23,155 bases of DNA from Firmicutes bacterium UBA3871 (GCA_002392265.1 DGGP01000137.1:1-23155), one strand, 5' to 3'. Counted from the stretch's first letter, positions 14,261 through 21,941 are shown. Notes: a model not told the origin generated them from the letters alone. Numbers and translations: made by a program.

Positions 14261-14817
14261 ATTTCAAACCCCTCTTTTGTCAGATAATCGCGCAGCGCTT
14301 CGCGCATTCTGTGAAGCGTTACCTTAACATTGCTTTCGCCAAGCCCGGTCTCTGCGGAAATCTCCGCGATGCTCTTCATGTGCCAGTAGCGTTTCACAAA
14401 AAGCCTGCGCTTCTCAGGCTCCAGCCCTTCGAGCCAGCTGTTCAGCGCTCGAACAAGCTCTGCTTCCACGACCGCAGTTTCGGTATCGCCGCCGCTTGCG
14501 AGACACTCCGCCAGTTCGTCGATGCATGCCTCTGCAATTCCGCTTCCACGTTTTTCGGAAGTCTTTTTAAGGTAAGCATCGAGCGCCAGGTTTCGCGTAA
14601 TCCTGCCCAGGAAAGTGCGAAGCACCCTCGGTACTGTCGGCGGAATGGCATTCCATGCGCGCATATAGCAGTCCGAAACACATTCCTCAGTATCCTCATG
14701 GTTAGCCAGGATGTTAAACGCGATTTGGTTCAAGTACGCTCCGTACTTGGAGGCAGTTTCTGCAATCGCGCTTTCTGAGCGGTTGTTGTACAGTTCGATT
14801 ATCTTGCTGTCTTCCAT
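14257..14817 (-). CDS. ECF-type RNA polymerase sigma factor
   Basis: A 186-residue extracytoplasmic-function sigma factor. Region 2 (about 20-90) contains HEDTEECVSDCYMRAWNAIP and FLGRITRNLALDAYLKK; region 4 (about 125-180) has LEPEKRRLFVKRYW and the helix-turn-helix IAEISAETGLGESNVKVTLHRM. Regions 1 and 3 are absent, as is normal for the group. It directs transcription from promoters like TGTAAC-N16-CGTC, and such a promoter lies directly upstream, implying autoregulation. The downstream membrane DUF4349 protein overlaps it and is the likely anti-sigma factor, so a cell-envelope signal is the probable trigger. Confidence 0.95.
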   Translation of the reverse strand: MEDSKIIELYNNRSESAIAETASKYGAYLNQIAFNILANHEDTEECVSDCYMRAWNAIPPTVPRVLRTFLGRITRNLALDAYLKKTSEKRGSGIAEACIDELAECLASGGDTETAVVEAELVRALNSWLEGLEPEKRRLFVKRYWHMKSIAEISAETGLGESNVKVTLHRMREALRDYLTKEGFEI

Positions 14818-14855
14818 ATTATTCCCTTTCTGACGTAAGTCCTTACACCTATATA

Positions 14856-14881
14856 GACGGAGCAGTGGCTTCGGGGTTACA
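14856..14881 (-). promoter_or_regulatory. Autoregulatory ECF sigma promoter
   Basis: On the minus strand TGTAAC (14876-14881) and CGTC (14856-14859) are separated by exactly 16 bases. This matches the known -35/-10 pattern of SigX/SigM/SigW-type ECF promoters, 38 bases before the sigma start codon. Confidence 0.75.
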
Positions 14882-14976
14882 AAGATTTTTTAAATTATAA
14901 AAATCACAATAATCGTAACAGTAGGAGCATAATTTGTCAAAAAAATTAAAAACTGAATATTTTGTTCTTGCAATTT

Positions 14977-14994
14977 GTTATCATTTATGATAAC
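14977..14994. promoter_or_regulatory. HipB-like operator 1
   Basis: GTTATCATTTATGATAAC is a perfect 8-bp inverted repeat with a 2-base centre. The TATC...GATA core resembles HipB sites (TATCC-N8-GGATA) with a shorter spacer. A TATGAT possible -10 lies inside it. Confidence 0.65.
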
Positions 14995-15010
14995 CTTTAA
15001 GTAAGTTGTG

Positions 15011-15028
15011 GTTATCCTTTATGATAAC
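15011..15028. promoter_or_regulatory. HipB-like operator 2
   Basis: GTTATCCTTTATGATAAC differs from operator 1 at one base and begins exactly 34 bases after it, about three helical turns. It ends 17 bases before the HipA-fusion start codon, suiting autorepression. Confidence 0.65.
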
Positions 15029-15045
15029 TTTTGAGAGAGTATGAA

Positions 15046-16422
15046 ATGCGGACAAGTGAATCCCAGTTGTCCACTCGCAGAGAACTAATCAGACAGCGTG
15101 CGGTTGCCCGCATGTACAGCGGCATTTCGCAGGAGGAGATGGCTCTCCGGCTGGGCACTCAAAAACCGAATATCTCTCGCCTCGAAAGCGGCGAACAAAA
15201 CATCACCATCGACATGTTCATTCGCTACACCGAAGCTTTGGGCAAAGCTCTGAATCTTACAATCAGTGACCCTGCCCCCGATGTGGCGAGCGACACGGAG
15301 TATAGCCTGCGGCTTTATGACGAGGAGCTTTTGCGCTTTTGCTTCAGACGTGAAGGTCTGCATCTTTATGCGGAAATTACCGATATTGATGCCGGTAATC
15401 ATGAGCTGCTGCCGATGGGCCTGATTGCGTCGGAAAATGGCGTAATCGACTGGCTTACCGAGCGTGTGCTTCCGGGCACCAGGGAGTTTGCGGGAGACAT
15501 TCTCCGCTGCCTAAATCTCGAAATCAGCAACCTGAAGGGCATTGTTGATGCCAGCAAATGCCTCTCACTTAACGACAGCTATTGGGTTGCCCCCACCGAT
15601 TATGACGGTAGCTTTTATGACCTGAACCTGTTTGAAAGCTATTTCGACAATCTGCTCACAATTGCGGCCTTTACCGGCGGTTCAAAGCTGAGCAAGAGAT
15701 TCACTCTTTCGCCGGAGCTGACGACAAATGGGCAACTTCGCAAGGCTTGGCGCCGCTACGGCGAAGACAGTATCCTCCTATACAAAGGCGGCTCCGAGGG
15801 CTTTGCGAATACGGGAAATGAGCCCTTCAGTGAATATTACGCATCACAAATCGCACATCAGATGAATCTGCATGCGGTAAAGTACGACCTCGAGGTTTGG
15901 AGGGGCGTGCCTGCCAGCAAATGTCCGATTTTTACCGATATAGATACAGCCTTTGTGCCTGCCTGCGACATTGTCCGCAGCGGCGACATGAAGGAATGTC
16001 TCGCTTATTATAAAAAGCTCGGCGAGGATTTTTATGACGAGCTTTGCAGTATGCTGATTTTTGATGCGGTTATATATAACGAAAGCCGTCATTTCAGTGA
16101 CTTTGGACTGCTTCGCGATAATCGTTCGGGGAATCTGATTTCACCGGCTCCGATATTTGATAATGGCGTGTCTCTTTTCTGCTATGCGCGCAGAGAGGAT
16201 TTTGACAATCTCTCGGATTATGCGGCTGCCCGTTCGACGCCGTACGGCATGGGATATGACGAAATCTGCCATATTGCGCTGGGCAGAAACCAAAAGGCGC
16301 AGCTTCGCAGACTTTTGGGCTTCAAGTTCAAACGCAGCGATACGATTGACCTGCCGGAATGGCGAATCACTGCTATTGAAAATCAGGTTCAAAAGCGTAT
16401 AAAAGAGATACTTGCAATGTAA
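15046..16422 (+). CDS. HTH-HipA fusion, HipA-like kinase with altered catalytic loop
   Basis: A 458-residue protein that joins a HipB-like helix-turn-helix (about 25-67: ISQEEMALRLGTQKPNISRL) to a HipA/CtkA-like kinase domain. HipA kinases phosphorylate target proteins (GltX in E. coli) and are normally restrained by a separate HipB. In this protein both functions sit on one chain. Kinase-like pieces are ILLYKGG near 245 and FDNG (D372), the metal-binding position. The catalytic loop, usually NTDRHxxNFG, reads NESRHFSDFG (345-354). The catalytic Asp is therefore Ser, and the metal-binding Asn is Asp. The ATG at 15046 has GAGAGAG upstream; TTG 15031 is an alternative. Two palindromes upstream suggest autoregulation. 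It could be a toxin relative, a regulator or a pseudokinase. Confidence 0.88.
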   Translation: MRTSESQLSTRRELIRQRAVARMYSGISQEEMALRLGTQKPNISRLESGEQNITIDMFIRYTEALGKALNLTISDPAPDVASDTEYSLRLYDEELLRFCFRREGLHLYAEITDIDAGNHELLPMGLIASENGVIDWLTERVLPGTREFAGDILRCLNLEISNLKGIVDASKCLSLNDSYWVAPTDYDGSFYDLNLFESYFDNLLTIAAFTGGSKLSKRFTLSPELTTNGQLRKAWRRYGEDSILLYKGGSEGFANTGNEPFSEYYASQIAHQMNLHAVKYDLEVWRGVPASKCPIFTDIDTAFVPACDIVRSGDMKECLAYYKKLGEDFYDELCSMLIFDAVIYNESRHFSDFGLLRDNRSGNLISPAPIFDNGVSLFCYARREDFDNLSDYAAARSTPYGMGYDEICHIALGRNQKAQLRRLLGFKFKRSDTIDLPEWRITAIENQVQKRIKEILAM

Positions 16423-16451
16423 ATATGAATTTTTCCAACTTGCATATATAT

Positions 16452-16505
16452 AAAGGAACAGGTGGAGTCTGCCGGCATAACAGACTTCGCCTGTTCCTTT
16501 TTTTG
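16452..16505 (+). terminator. Terminator of the HipA-fusion gene
   Basis: A 20-base arm (16452-16471) pairs with 16481-16500 with two wobbles and a 9-base loop, followed by a run of T residues. Confidence 0.88.
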
Positions 16506-16516
16506 TCTTTGGCAGT

Positions 16517-16590
16517 GCAAGGTGAATTTGGGGACAGGCACCAAATTAGCCTTTTGGCGAATCTGGTGCCTGTCCCCAAATTCGCCTTGC
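16517..16590. repeat. 74-bp REP-like palindrome with GGGGACAGGCACC core
   Basis: Arms 16517-16543 and 16564-16590 (27 bases each) match except for one wobble pair; the centre folds further (GCC-TTTT-GGC). No T run follows, so it is not a standard terminator. The core GGGGACAGGCACC is one I recall scattered in many unrelated anaerobe genomes as a REP-like or transposase-associated element; that is recollection. Its right edge provides the TTG of the folD -35. Confidence 0.75.
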
Positions 16591-16615
16591 GTGCGATTAG
16601 GTAAAAGTATATAAT
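16587..16615 (+). promoter_or_regulatory. folD promoter
   Basis: TTGCGT (16587-16592) and a perfect TATAAT (16610-16615) lie 17 bases apart. The -35 starts within the end of the 74-bp palindrome. Confidence 0.5.
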
Positions 16616-16652
16616 AAATTCATTGCGGTGAAGCATGAGAGTGGAGGGAAAG

Positions 16653-17534
16653 ATGGCAAAGATATTAAAAGGTGCACCTGTTGTAGAGATGCTGAATGAA
16701 AGAATGACGGAGGATGTGCGCAGTCTCAAAGAAAAGGGAATTGTTCCGACGCTTGCTATTATGAGAGTAGGCGAACGCCCGGAGGATTTGTCCTATGAAA
16801 AGGGCGCAACCAAAAAGGCCGAAGCGGTAGGCGTTGCGGTACGGCACGTCGTGCTTCCGGCAGACATCACCCAGCAAGCTCTTGACAACGAGATAATGAA
16901 GCTGAACGGCAATCCGGAGATTCACGGCGTGCTGATGTTCAGACCTCTTCCCGAGGGCCTCGACGGCGAAAGGGCACGTCGGCTTTTGAGTCCCGAAAAG
17001 GACATAGACGGCTGCACTGACGGATCGCTTGCGGGAGTTTTCACCAACTCCGAGGTCGGCTTCCCGCCATGTACGGCGCAGGCGGCGCTTGAGGTGCTAG
17101 ATTACTACAAGGTGCCTCTTCGCGGAAAGCGTGCGGCGGTTGTGGGCAGATCGCTTGTTGTGGGCAGATGCGTGGCTATGATGCTGATGCACAGGGACGC
17201 AACGGTTTCAATCTGTCATACAAAGACAGAAGATGTGGCATCGGTCACAAGCCGCTGCGATGTCGTAATTACAGCTGCAGGTCAGCTCCACTATTACGGG
17301 AAGGAATATGCGAATGAGAGTCAGACCATAATAGATGTAGGCATCAACTGGGATGAAGCAAAGGGCGGCATCTCGGGCGATGTGGACTTTGAGACGGTCG
17401 AGCCTGTCGTAAAGGCGCTCACCCCGGTTCCGGGCGGCGTCGGTGCTGTCACAAGCTGTGTGCTTATCTCGCATGTGGTGGAGGCGGCAAAGCGTGCGAT
17501 GGCCGGAGCTGCTGAGGCGGCGGAAAGGGAGTAG
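16653..17534 (+). CDS. folD: Bifunctional methylene-THF dehydrogenase/methenyl-THF cyclohydrolase FolD
   Basis: A 293-residue FolD that interconverts methylene-, methenyl- and formyl-tetrahydrofolate in the cytosol, supplying one-carbon units. Family segments are DIDGCTDGSLAGVF (about 113), PCTAQAALEVL, the dinucleotide-binding GKRAAVVGRSLVVGRCVAMML and the C-terminal PVPGGVGAVTSCVLISH. The usual YxxxK catalytic pair (Tyr52/Lys56 in E. coli) is Y48 followed by Ala at the Lys position, with Lys at 54 and 55 (SYEKGATKK). I recall a clostridial FolD subgroup with this YExGAxK pattern. GGAGG precedes the ATG at 16653 and rules out the in-frame ATG at 16635. The unrecognised gene downstream begins 9 bases after the stop. 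Confidence 0.94.
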   Translation: MAKILKGAPVVEMLNERMTEDVRSLKEKGIVPTLAIMRVGERPEDLSYEKGATKKAEAVGVAVRHVVLPADITQQALDNEIMKLNGNPEIHGVLMFRPLPEGLDGERARRLLSPEKDIDGCTDGSLAGVFTNSEVGFPPCTAQAALEVLDYYKVPLRGKRAAVVGRSLVVGRCVAMMLMHRDATVSICHTKTEDVASVTSRCDVVITAAGQLHYYGKEYANESQTIIDVGINWDEAKGGISGDVDFETVEPVVKALTPVPGGVGAVTSCVLISHVVEAAKRAMAGAAEAAERE

Positions 17535-17543
17535 CGTGGATTA

Positions 17544-18170
17544 ATGAAGGTAGAACAATTTGTGATGGCTTATCGTGGGAATCACGATGAAATAAAGGCA
17601 CTGCTGCCTAAAGGCTTTGAGTCGCTGCGGCCGGTGCTTCGCATAAATGCGGAAATCCTGACGGACAGCAAGGCAGGTGAGCAAGGTACGACCTACAGCT
17701 ATATTGAGCTGAACACTCCTGTGGCGCATGCGGGGAAGCGTGGCTGGGTGAACCTAGGTAACTGGGACAGCATGTCGACAAATATCAGTGTCAGCCGGAA
17801 AACGGAGTCTGTCTCGGATGGATATTTCAAAACAGATGCAGGTGAATTGGTTAATCGCCGCGAAAGCACCGAATTTGAGTTTGAACTGCTGCGGCTTGTT
17901 CACACAGGAACGGGCAAGGAGGGCGGCTGCCCGGCAGAGAACGACAACGACGGGTGCTTTTACATGGACGGCGATGAAGAGGAATTCCGCCCTGCGGAAA
18001 AGGTCTCAGAGCGCAAGGAGTACACGGACTGTACTTTTGAGTGGAAGGTAAAGGGCGATTTGCCGCCGATTCCGCTTTTCCGTGCGATTGCAATAGAATG
18101 CGAGGAAATACTGGGCGCCTATGCGGTTGTTTTTGAGAGAGCCGAATCGGAATTAAAGATATTTAGATAA
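17544..18170 (+). CDS. Conserved-looking hypothetical protein, 208 aa
   Basis: I do not firmly recognise this soluble protein. It has no signal peptide or membrane segment. The N-terminal half (LLPKGFESLRPVLRINAEI, then SYIELNTPVA and GKRGWVNLGNWD) faintly recalls the acetoacetate decarboxylase-like fold. The middle contains an acidic loop (about 130-150: NDNDGCFYMDGDEEEF) and the C-terminus the strand-like LGAYAVVFERA. It sits tightly between folD and yhbY, 9 and 12 bases apart, so it is co-transcribed with them. Only a weak ribosome site precedes the ATG, suggesting translation coupled to folD. Confidence 0.85.
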   Translation: MKVEQFVMAYRGNHDEIKALLPKGFESLRPVLRINAEILTDSKAGEQGTTYSYIELNTPVAHAGKRGWVNLGNWDSMSTNISVSRKTESVSDGYFKTDAGELVNRRESTEFEFELLRLVHTGTGKEGGCPAENDNDGCFYMDGDEEEFRPAEKVSERKEYTDCTFEWKVKGDLPPIPLFRAIAIECEEILGAYAVVFERAESELKIFR

Positions 18171-18182
18171 AGGAGCAAAGAT

Positions 18183-18482
18183 ATGCTGACAGGAAAGCAG
18201 AGAAGTTACTTAAAGGGACTGGCGAATCGTCTGGACCCGGTTGTATATATTGGAAAGGACGGGCTGACGGCGAATGTTGTCAAATCTATTGATGACTGCC
18301 TCGAGGCCAGGGAGCTTGTGAAGGTAAAGCTCCAGGAGGGCTGCATACTCGACCCGAAGGCCACAGCAAACGAGGTGGCGGAAAAGCTCGGCGCAGAGTT
18401 CGTCCAGGCAATCGGCCACAAGTTCACGGTCTACCGCGAATCCGAAACGCTGGATGCGGAGAAAAGAATTGTGCTGCCATAA
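18183..18482 (+). CDS. yhbY: YhbY/CRM-domain RNA-binding ribosome assembly protein
   Basis: A 99-residue single CRM (CRS1-YhbY) domain protein that binds pre-50S ribosomal particles and assists rRNA assembly. It has the family opening LTGKQRSYLKGLAN, the VYIGKDGLT loop holding the GxxG-type RNA-contact motif, KVKLQEGC in the middle and the ending QAIGHKFTVYRES. The length is typical. GGAG stands 9 bases before the ATG. It is the third gene of the folD unit; the next gene has its own promoter. Confidence 0.96.
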   Translation: MLTGKQRSYLKGLANRLDPVVYIGKDGLTANVVKSIDDCLEARELVKVKLQEGCILDPKATANEVAEKLGAEFVQAIGHKFTVYRESETLDAEKRIVLP

Positions 18483-18529
18483 AACTCTATAAAAATCCAT
18501 AAAAATCCAAAAAAAGACACAAAAAAGTA

Positions 18530-18558
18530 TTGAAAAACGACAAAAATAGGAGTAGTAT
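18530..18558 (+). promoter_or_regulatory. Promoter of the CofE-like gene
   Basis: TTGAAA (18530-18535) and TAGTAT (18553-18558) lie 17 bases apart. The -10 overlaps the left arm of an inverted repeat (AGGAGTA 18548-18554 with TACTCCT 18587-18593), which may be an operator or a leader stem. Confidence 0.5.
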
Positions 18559-18600
18559 TAGAAGGTATTTTTTCTGAAAATAATTATACTCCTCATGTAA

Positions 18601-18652
18601 CTCGGCAGCGTGCACGGTGCGCGAGCGACCGGAAGGTTGCGAGAGAGTATGC
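18601..18652 (+). other. GC-rich structured leader of the CofE-like gene
   Basis: The 5' leader contains two small adjacent stems: GTGCA-CGG-TGCGC, and GCGACC-GGAA-GGTTGC with a GNRA-class tetraloop. The GC content contrasts with the A-rich promoter just upstream. It may be an RNA regulatory element or a stabilising leader; no known riboswitch class is recognised. Confidence 0.35.
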
Positions 18653-18670
18653 AGAGAAAGGATGAAAAAT

Positions 18671-19870
18671 ATGTCAGAAAACACTAGAAGAGTTGGAACA
18701 GTATCAAGAGGCGTTCGTTGCCCTATCATCAGAGAGGGAGACGACCTCGCTACTATCGTAACAGATAGTGTGCTTGAAGCTGCAAAGTCCGAGGGCTTTG
18801 AACTCCGTGATCGTGACGTTATTTCAATCACAGAATCCATTGTTGCTCGTTCTCAGGGTAACTACTGCTCAGTAGACGATATTGCAGCAGATGTTAAGGC
18901 TAAGTTTGGCGGCGGCACAGTTGGCGTAATCTTCCCAATCCTGTCCCGTAACCGTTTTGCTATCTGCCTCCGCGGTATCGCGAAGGGTTGCAAAAAGGTA
19001 GTTTTGATGCTCAGCTATCCTAGCGATGAAGTAGGTAACCAGCTTGTTAACATCGACAAGATCGACGAAGCAGGCATCAACCCTTACAGCGATGTGCTGA
19101 CACTTGCAAAGTATCGTGAACTGTTCGGAGACAACAAGCACGAGTTTACAGGTGTTGACTACGTAGCTTACTACAAGGAACTCGTAGAGGGCTGCGGCGC
19201 TGAGTGCGAAGTTATTTTCGCAAACCAGGCAAAGACAATTCTCGAATACACAGACAATGTTCTTCACTGCGATATCCACACCAGAGTAAGAACACAGAGA
19301 ATCCTCAAGGCTGCAGGAGCCAAGGTTGTTCTCGGTCTCGACGATATTATGACTGCTTCCGTTAACGGTAGCGGCTTCAATCCAAAGTATGGTCTTCTCG
19401 GCTCCAACAAGGCTACAGAAGACAAGGTAAAGCTCTTCCCAAGAGAAGGTCAGGACCTCGTTGAAGAAGTTCAGGCAAGAATCAAGAAGGCTACCGGCAA
19501 GAACGTAGAAGTTATGGTTTACGGCGATGGCGCTTTCAAAGACCCACAGGGCAAGATTTGGGAGCTCGCAGACCCTGTAGTTTCCCCATTCTTCACAAAG
19601 GGCCTCATCGGAACACCTAACGAGCTCAAGCTCAAATACCTCGCTGACAATGATTTCAGCGATCTCTCCGGCGAAGAACTGAAGAAGGCTATTTCCGATT
19701 CCATCAAGGCAAAGGATGCTAACCTCGTTGGTAACATGGCTTCCGAAGGTACTACACCTAGACAGCTTACCGACCTGATCGGTTCCCTCTGCGACCTCAC
19801 CTCCGGTTCCGGAGATAAGGGTACACCTGTAGTTCTCATTCAGGGATACTTTGACAATTACACAAACTAG
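18671..19870 (+). CDS. CofE-like (F420-0:gamma-glutamyl ligase family) protein
   Basis: A 399-residue protein resembling coenzyme F420-0:L-glutamate ligase. The hallmarks are DRDVISITESIVARSQGN near residue 45, the FPILSRNRF segment, GLDDIMTASVNGSGFNPKYGLLGSN in the middle and VMVYGDGAFKDP near 280. CofE adds glutamate to F420-0, but no other F420 gene is in the window and Clostridia usually lack F420, so another amide-ligase substrate is likely. The ATG at 18671 is preceded by AAAGGA at 9 bases. Codons are markedly regular (GTT, CTC, AAG, GAC), more like megL than its neighbours, which suggests high expression. It has its own promoter, leader and terminator. Confidence 0.9.
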   Translation: MSENTRRVGTVSRGVRCPIIREGDDLATIVTDSVLEAAKSEGFELRDRDVISITESIVARSQGNYCSVDDIAADVKAKFGGGTVGVIFPILSRNRFAICLRGIAKGCKKVVLMLSYPSDEVGNQLVNIDKIDEAGINPYSDVLTLAKYRELFGDNKHEFTGVDYVAYYKELVEGCGAECEVIFANQAKTILEYTDNVLHCDIHTRVRTQRILKAAGAKVVLGLDDIMTASVNGSGFNPKYGLLGSNKATEDKVKLFPREGQDLVEEVQARIKKATGKNVEVMVYGDGAFKDPQGKIWELADPVVSPFFTKGLIGTPNELKLKYLADNDFSDLSGEELKKAISDSIKAKDANLVGNMASEGTTPRQLTDLIGSLCDLTSGSGDKGTPVVLIQGYFDNYTN

Positions 19871-19888
19871 TAATATAATTATTACGAA

Positions 19889-19917
19889 GCCTGTCGCCTT
19901 CGGGCGGCAGGCTATTT
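19889..19917 (+). terminator. Terminator of the CofE-like gene
   Basis: GCCTGTCGCC (19889-19898) pairs with GGCGGCAGGC (19903-19912) around a TTCG tetraloop, followed by a short T-rich tail. Confidence 0.8.
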
Positions 19918-19952
19918 TAATATCTGTCAATAAAAACTGGAGCATGTGAGTG

Positions 19953-21941
19953 ATGAAGAAAACCGGATTATTTGCTTTAATTTTGTCATTTATCTTTGCC
20001 TTTGCTACCTTAGGTATCAGCTTTACCGATATATCCGTTGCGGAAAGCAATCCTACGCAGGGTAAAGAGGTTACCATACTGTTTACGCATGATATCCATT
20101 CTCACCTGGATTCATTCAATATCATGGATGAAGCGGGAGAGGTAAAGAGCATAGGCGGAATAGCCAGAATGTCGACTCTGATAAAGAAGAAAAAGCAGGA
20201 AAATCCTGATGCATTCCTGTTTGACGGCGGCGATGTTTCTATGGGAACGCTCTATCACACACTGTATACAACACATGCTTCTGAGCTGGTAACTCTGGGC
20301 AGACTGGGTTTTGATGCGACAACCCTTGGTAATCACGAATTTGATTTCGGTCAGAAGGGACTTCGGACCATGCTTTATGCGGCAAAGTCTGAAGCGGAAA
20401 GACTGAATGTCGAGCTGCCACAGCTGGTTGTATCAAACATAGACTGGAATAAAAATAAGGACAAAGAAGATAAAGAACTGAAGGCGGCTATGGACGCGTA
20501 CGGCGCAAGCGAGTACACCATAATCGAAAAAGGTGGTGTGAGATGCGGAGTTTTCGGACTAATGGGCGAAGAATCCGCAGAGGATGCTCCGCTGTCGGGG
20601 ATAGAGTTTGAAAATATTATAGAGGCTGCAAAGAAAACGGTGGCGCAGCTTAAAGCTGAAAACTGCGACCTGATTGTGGCCCTTTCACACACGGGAACTC
20701 TCGAGGGAAAGGACGATTCCGAAGACCTGGTTTTAGCGCGCGAGGTTCCCGAGATAGATTTCATATTGAGTGCCCACTCGCACAGATATCTGCCTGAAGC
20801 TATTGTGGTCGGAAAGACTGTGATAGGTTCAGTGCGCTGCTACGGGCAGTATTTGGGTGAGGTAAAACTGGTATCGGACGGGAGCGGCAGATGGAATCCG
20901 GCAGGCTATGAGACTACAGAGCTTGATAAAACCATACCGGATGACCCGGCAGCAGCGGAAATCCTGCAGCAGTACAAGCCTCTGATTAATGCGGAGTATC
21001 TTTCGAGGTTCGGCTATGAAGAGGGCAGAGTACTGGCAAAAAACGACAATACCTTTATGCCTTTAATCGACATGGAGGGCTTTCACAATGAATCAAACAC
21101 CGGCAATATCATAGCCGATGCGTATATATATGCGGTTTACATGAACGAAGGCGATGATTACGAACCTGTAGCGGTCGCACTTTCACCTGTGGGCGTCATT
21201 CGTGATTCGATCATGAAGGGTGAAGTTACTGTAAAAAATGCTTTTGAAATACTCTCACTCGGCATCGGCCCGGATGGCATAGCGGGCTATCCGCTGGTGG
21301 AGTGCTATCTGACCGCGGAAGAGATAAAGACCCTGGCCGAGGTGGATGTGTCTGTATCAAAGCTGATGCCGCCTGCACAGCTTTATCCTTCGGGAGCAAA
21401 GTGGGAATACAATAACCACCGCCTTTTGCTTAACAGAGTAACTGATGTGCGTCTGGTAGATACGAGCCGCGGAGTTCCGGCAGCGGAGGCTTACACAGAA
21501 GAAGGAATGCCTCTTGAGAACGGAAAGCTTTACAGAGTAGTCGGCGGACTTTACTCCATGCAGATGATGAGTGCGGTCGAGTCAAAAAGCTATGGTATAT
21601 TAAAGGTTCAGCCAAAGGACAAGGACGGAAATATAATCACCGATTTTAACAAATGTATTCTTTATGACAAGTCGGGGAATGAAATTAAAGAATGGTATGC
21701 GCTGGCGTCCTATCTTGAATCGTTCGAGCAGGGCGATGACGGTGTGCCTGTAATTCCGGACAGGTATGCGGGAATAGAAGGCCGCAAGGTTAAAAGCGAC
21801 AGCAGAAATATAATTGAACTTTTGAAGGGACCGAATGTGGTCGGCAGGGCCGTTTATGCCCTGATTGGAATTATAATTATTACCGTGCTGGGCATTGTTA
21901 CGGTTGTAAAGAAACTGAAAAAAAAGAAGAAGAGAAAATAA
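19953..21941 (+). CDS. Surface-anchored 5'-nucleotidase / UshA-like metallophosphatase
   Basis: A 662-residue exported enzyme of the UshA/5'-nucleotidase family that removes phosphate from nucleotides or sugar-nucleotides outside the cell. A signal peptide (1-30) is followed by the calcineurin-like domain with THDIHSHLD (about 46), GGDVSMG, TLGNHEFDFG, LSHTG and LSAHSHRY metal ligands. The C-terminal 5'-nucleotidase domain (about 350-580) includes NESNTGNIIADAYIYAV. A C-terminal membrane helix (about 628-650) and a Lys/Arg tail anchor it. The ATG at 19953 lies 10 bases after GGAG. It stands alone between two terminators. Confidence 0.94.
   Translation: MKKTGLFALILSFIFAFATLGISFTDISVAESNPTQGKEVTILFTHDIHSHLDSFNIMDEAGEVKSIGGIARMSTLIKKKKQENPDAFLFDGGDVSMGTLYHTLYTTHASELVTLGRLGFDATTLGNHEFDFGQKGLRTMLYAAKSEAERLNVELPQLVVSNIDWNKNKDKEDKELKAAMDAYGASEYTIIEKGGVRCGVFGLMGEESAEDAPLSGIEFENIIEAAKKTVAQLKAENCDLIVALSHTGTLEGKDDSEDLVLAREVPEIDFILSAHSHRYLPEAIVVGKTVIGSVRCYGQYLGEVKLVSDGSGRWNPAGYETTELDKTIPDDPAAAEILQQYKPLINAEYLSRFGYEEGRVLAKNDNTFMPLIDMEGFHNESNTGNIIADAYIYAVYMNEGDDYEPVAVALSPVGVIRDSIMKGEVTVKNAFEILSLGIGPDGIAGYPLVECYLTAEEIKTLAEVDVSVSKLMPPAQLYPSGAKWEYNNHRLLLNRVTDVRLVDTSRGVPAAEAYTEEGMPLENGKLYRVVGGLYSMQMMSAVESKSYGILKVQPKDKDGNIITDFNKCILYDKSGNEIKEWYALASYLESFEQGDDGVPVIPDRYAGIEGRKVKSDSRNIIELLKGPNVVGRAVYALIGIIIITVLGIVTVVKKLKKKKKRK

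Noticed and set aside
16517..16590. Rho-independent terminator
   Set aside because: There is no U tract after the long stem, and a complete terminator already lies at 16452-16505.
18869..20077. A 402-codon minus-strand open frame opposite the CofE-like gene
   Set aside because: It is a codon-bias shadow: the plus-strand gene has clear family motifs, a ribosome site and a terminator, and the antisense frame runs across that terminator.
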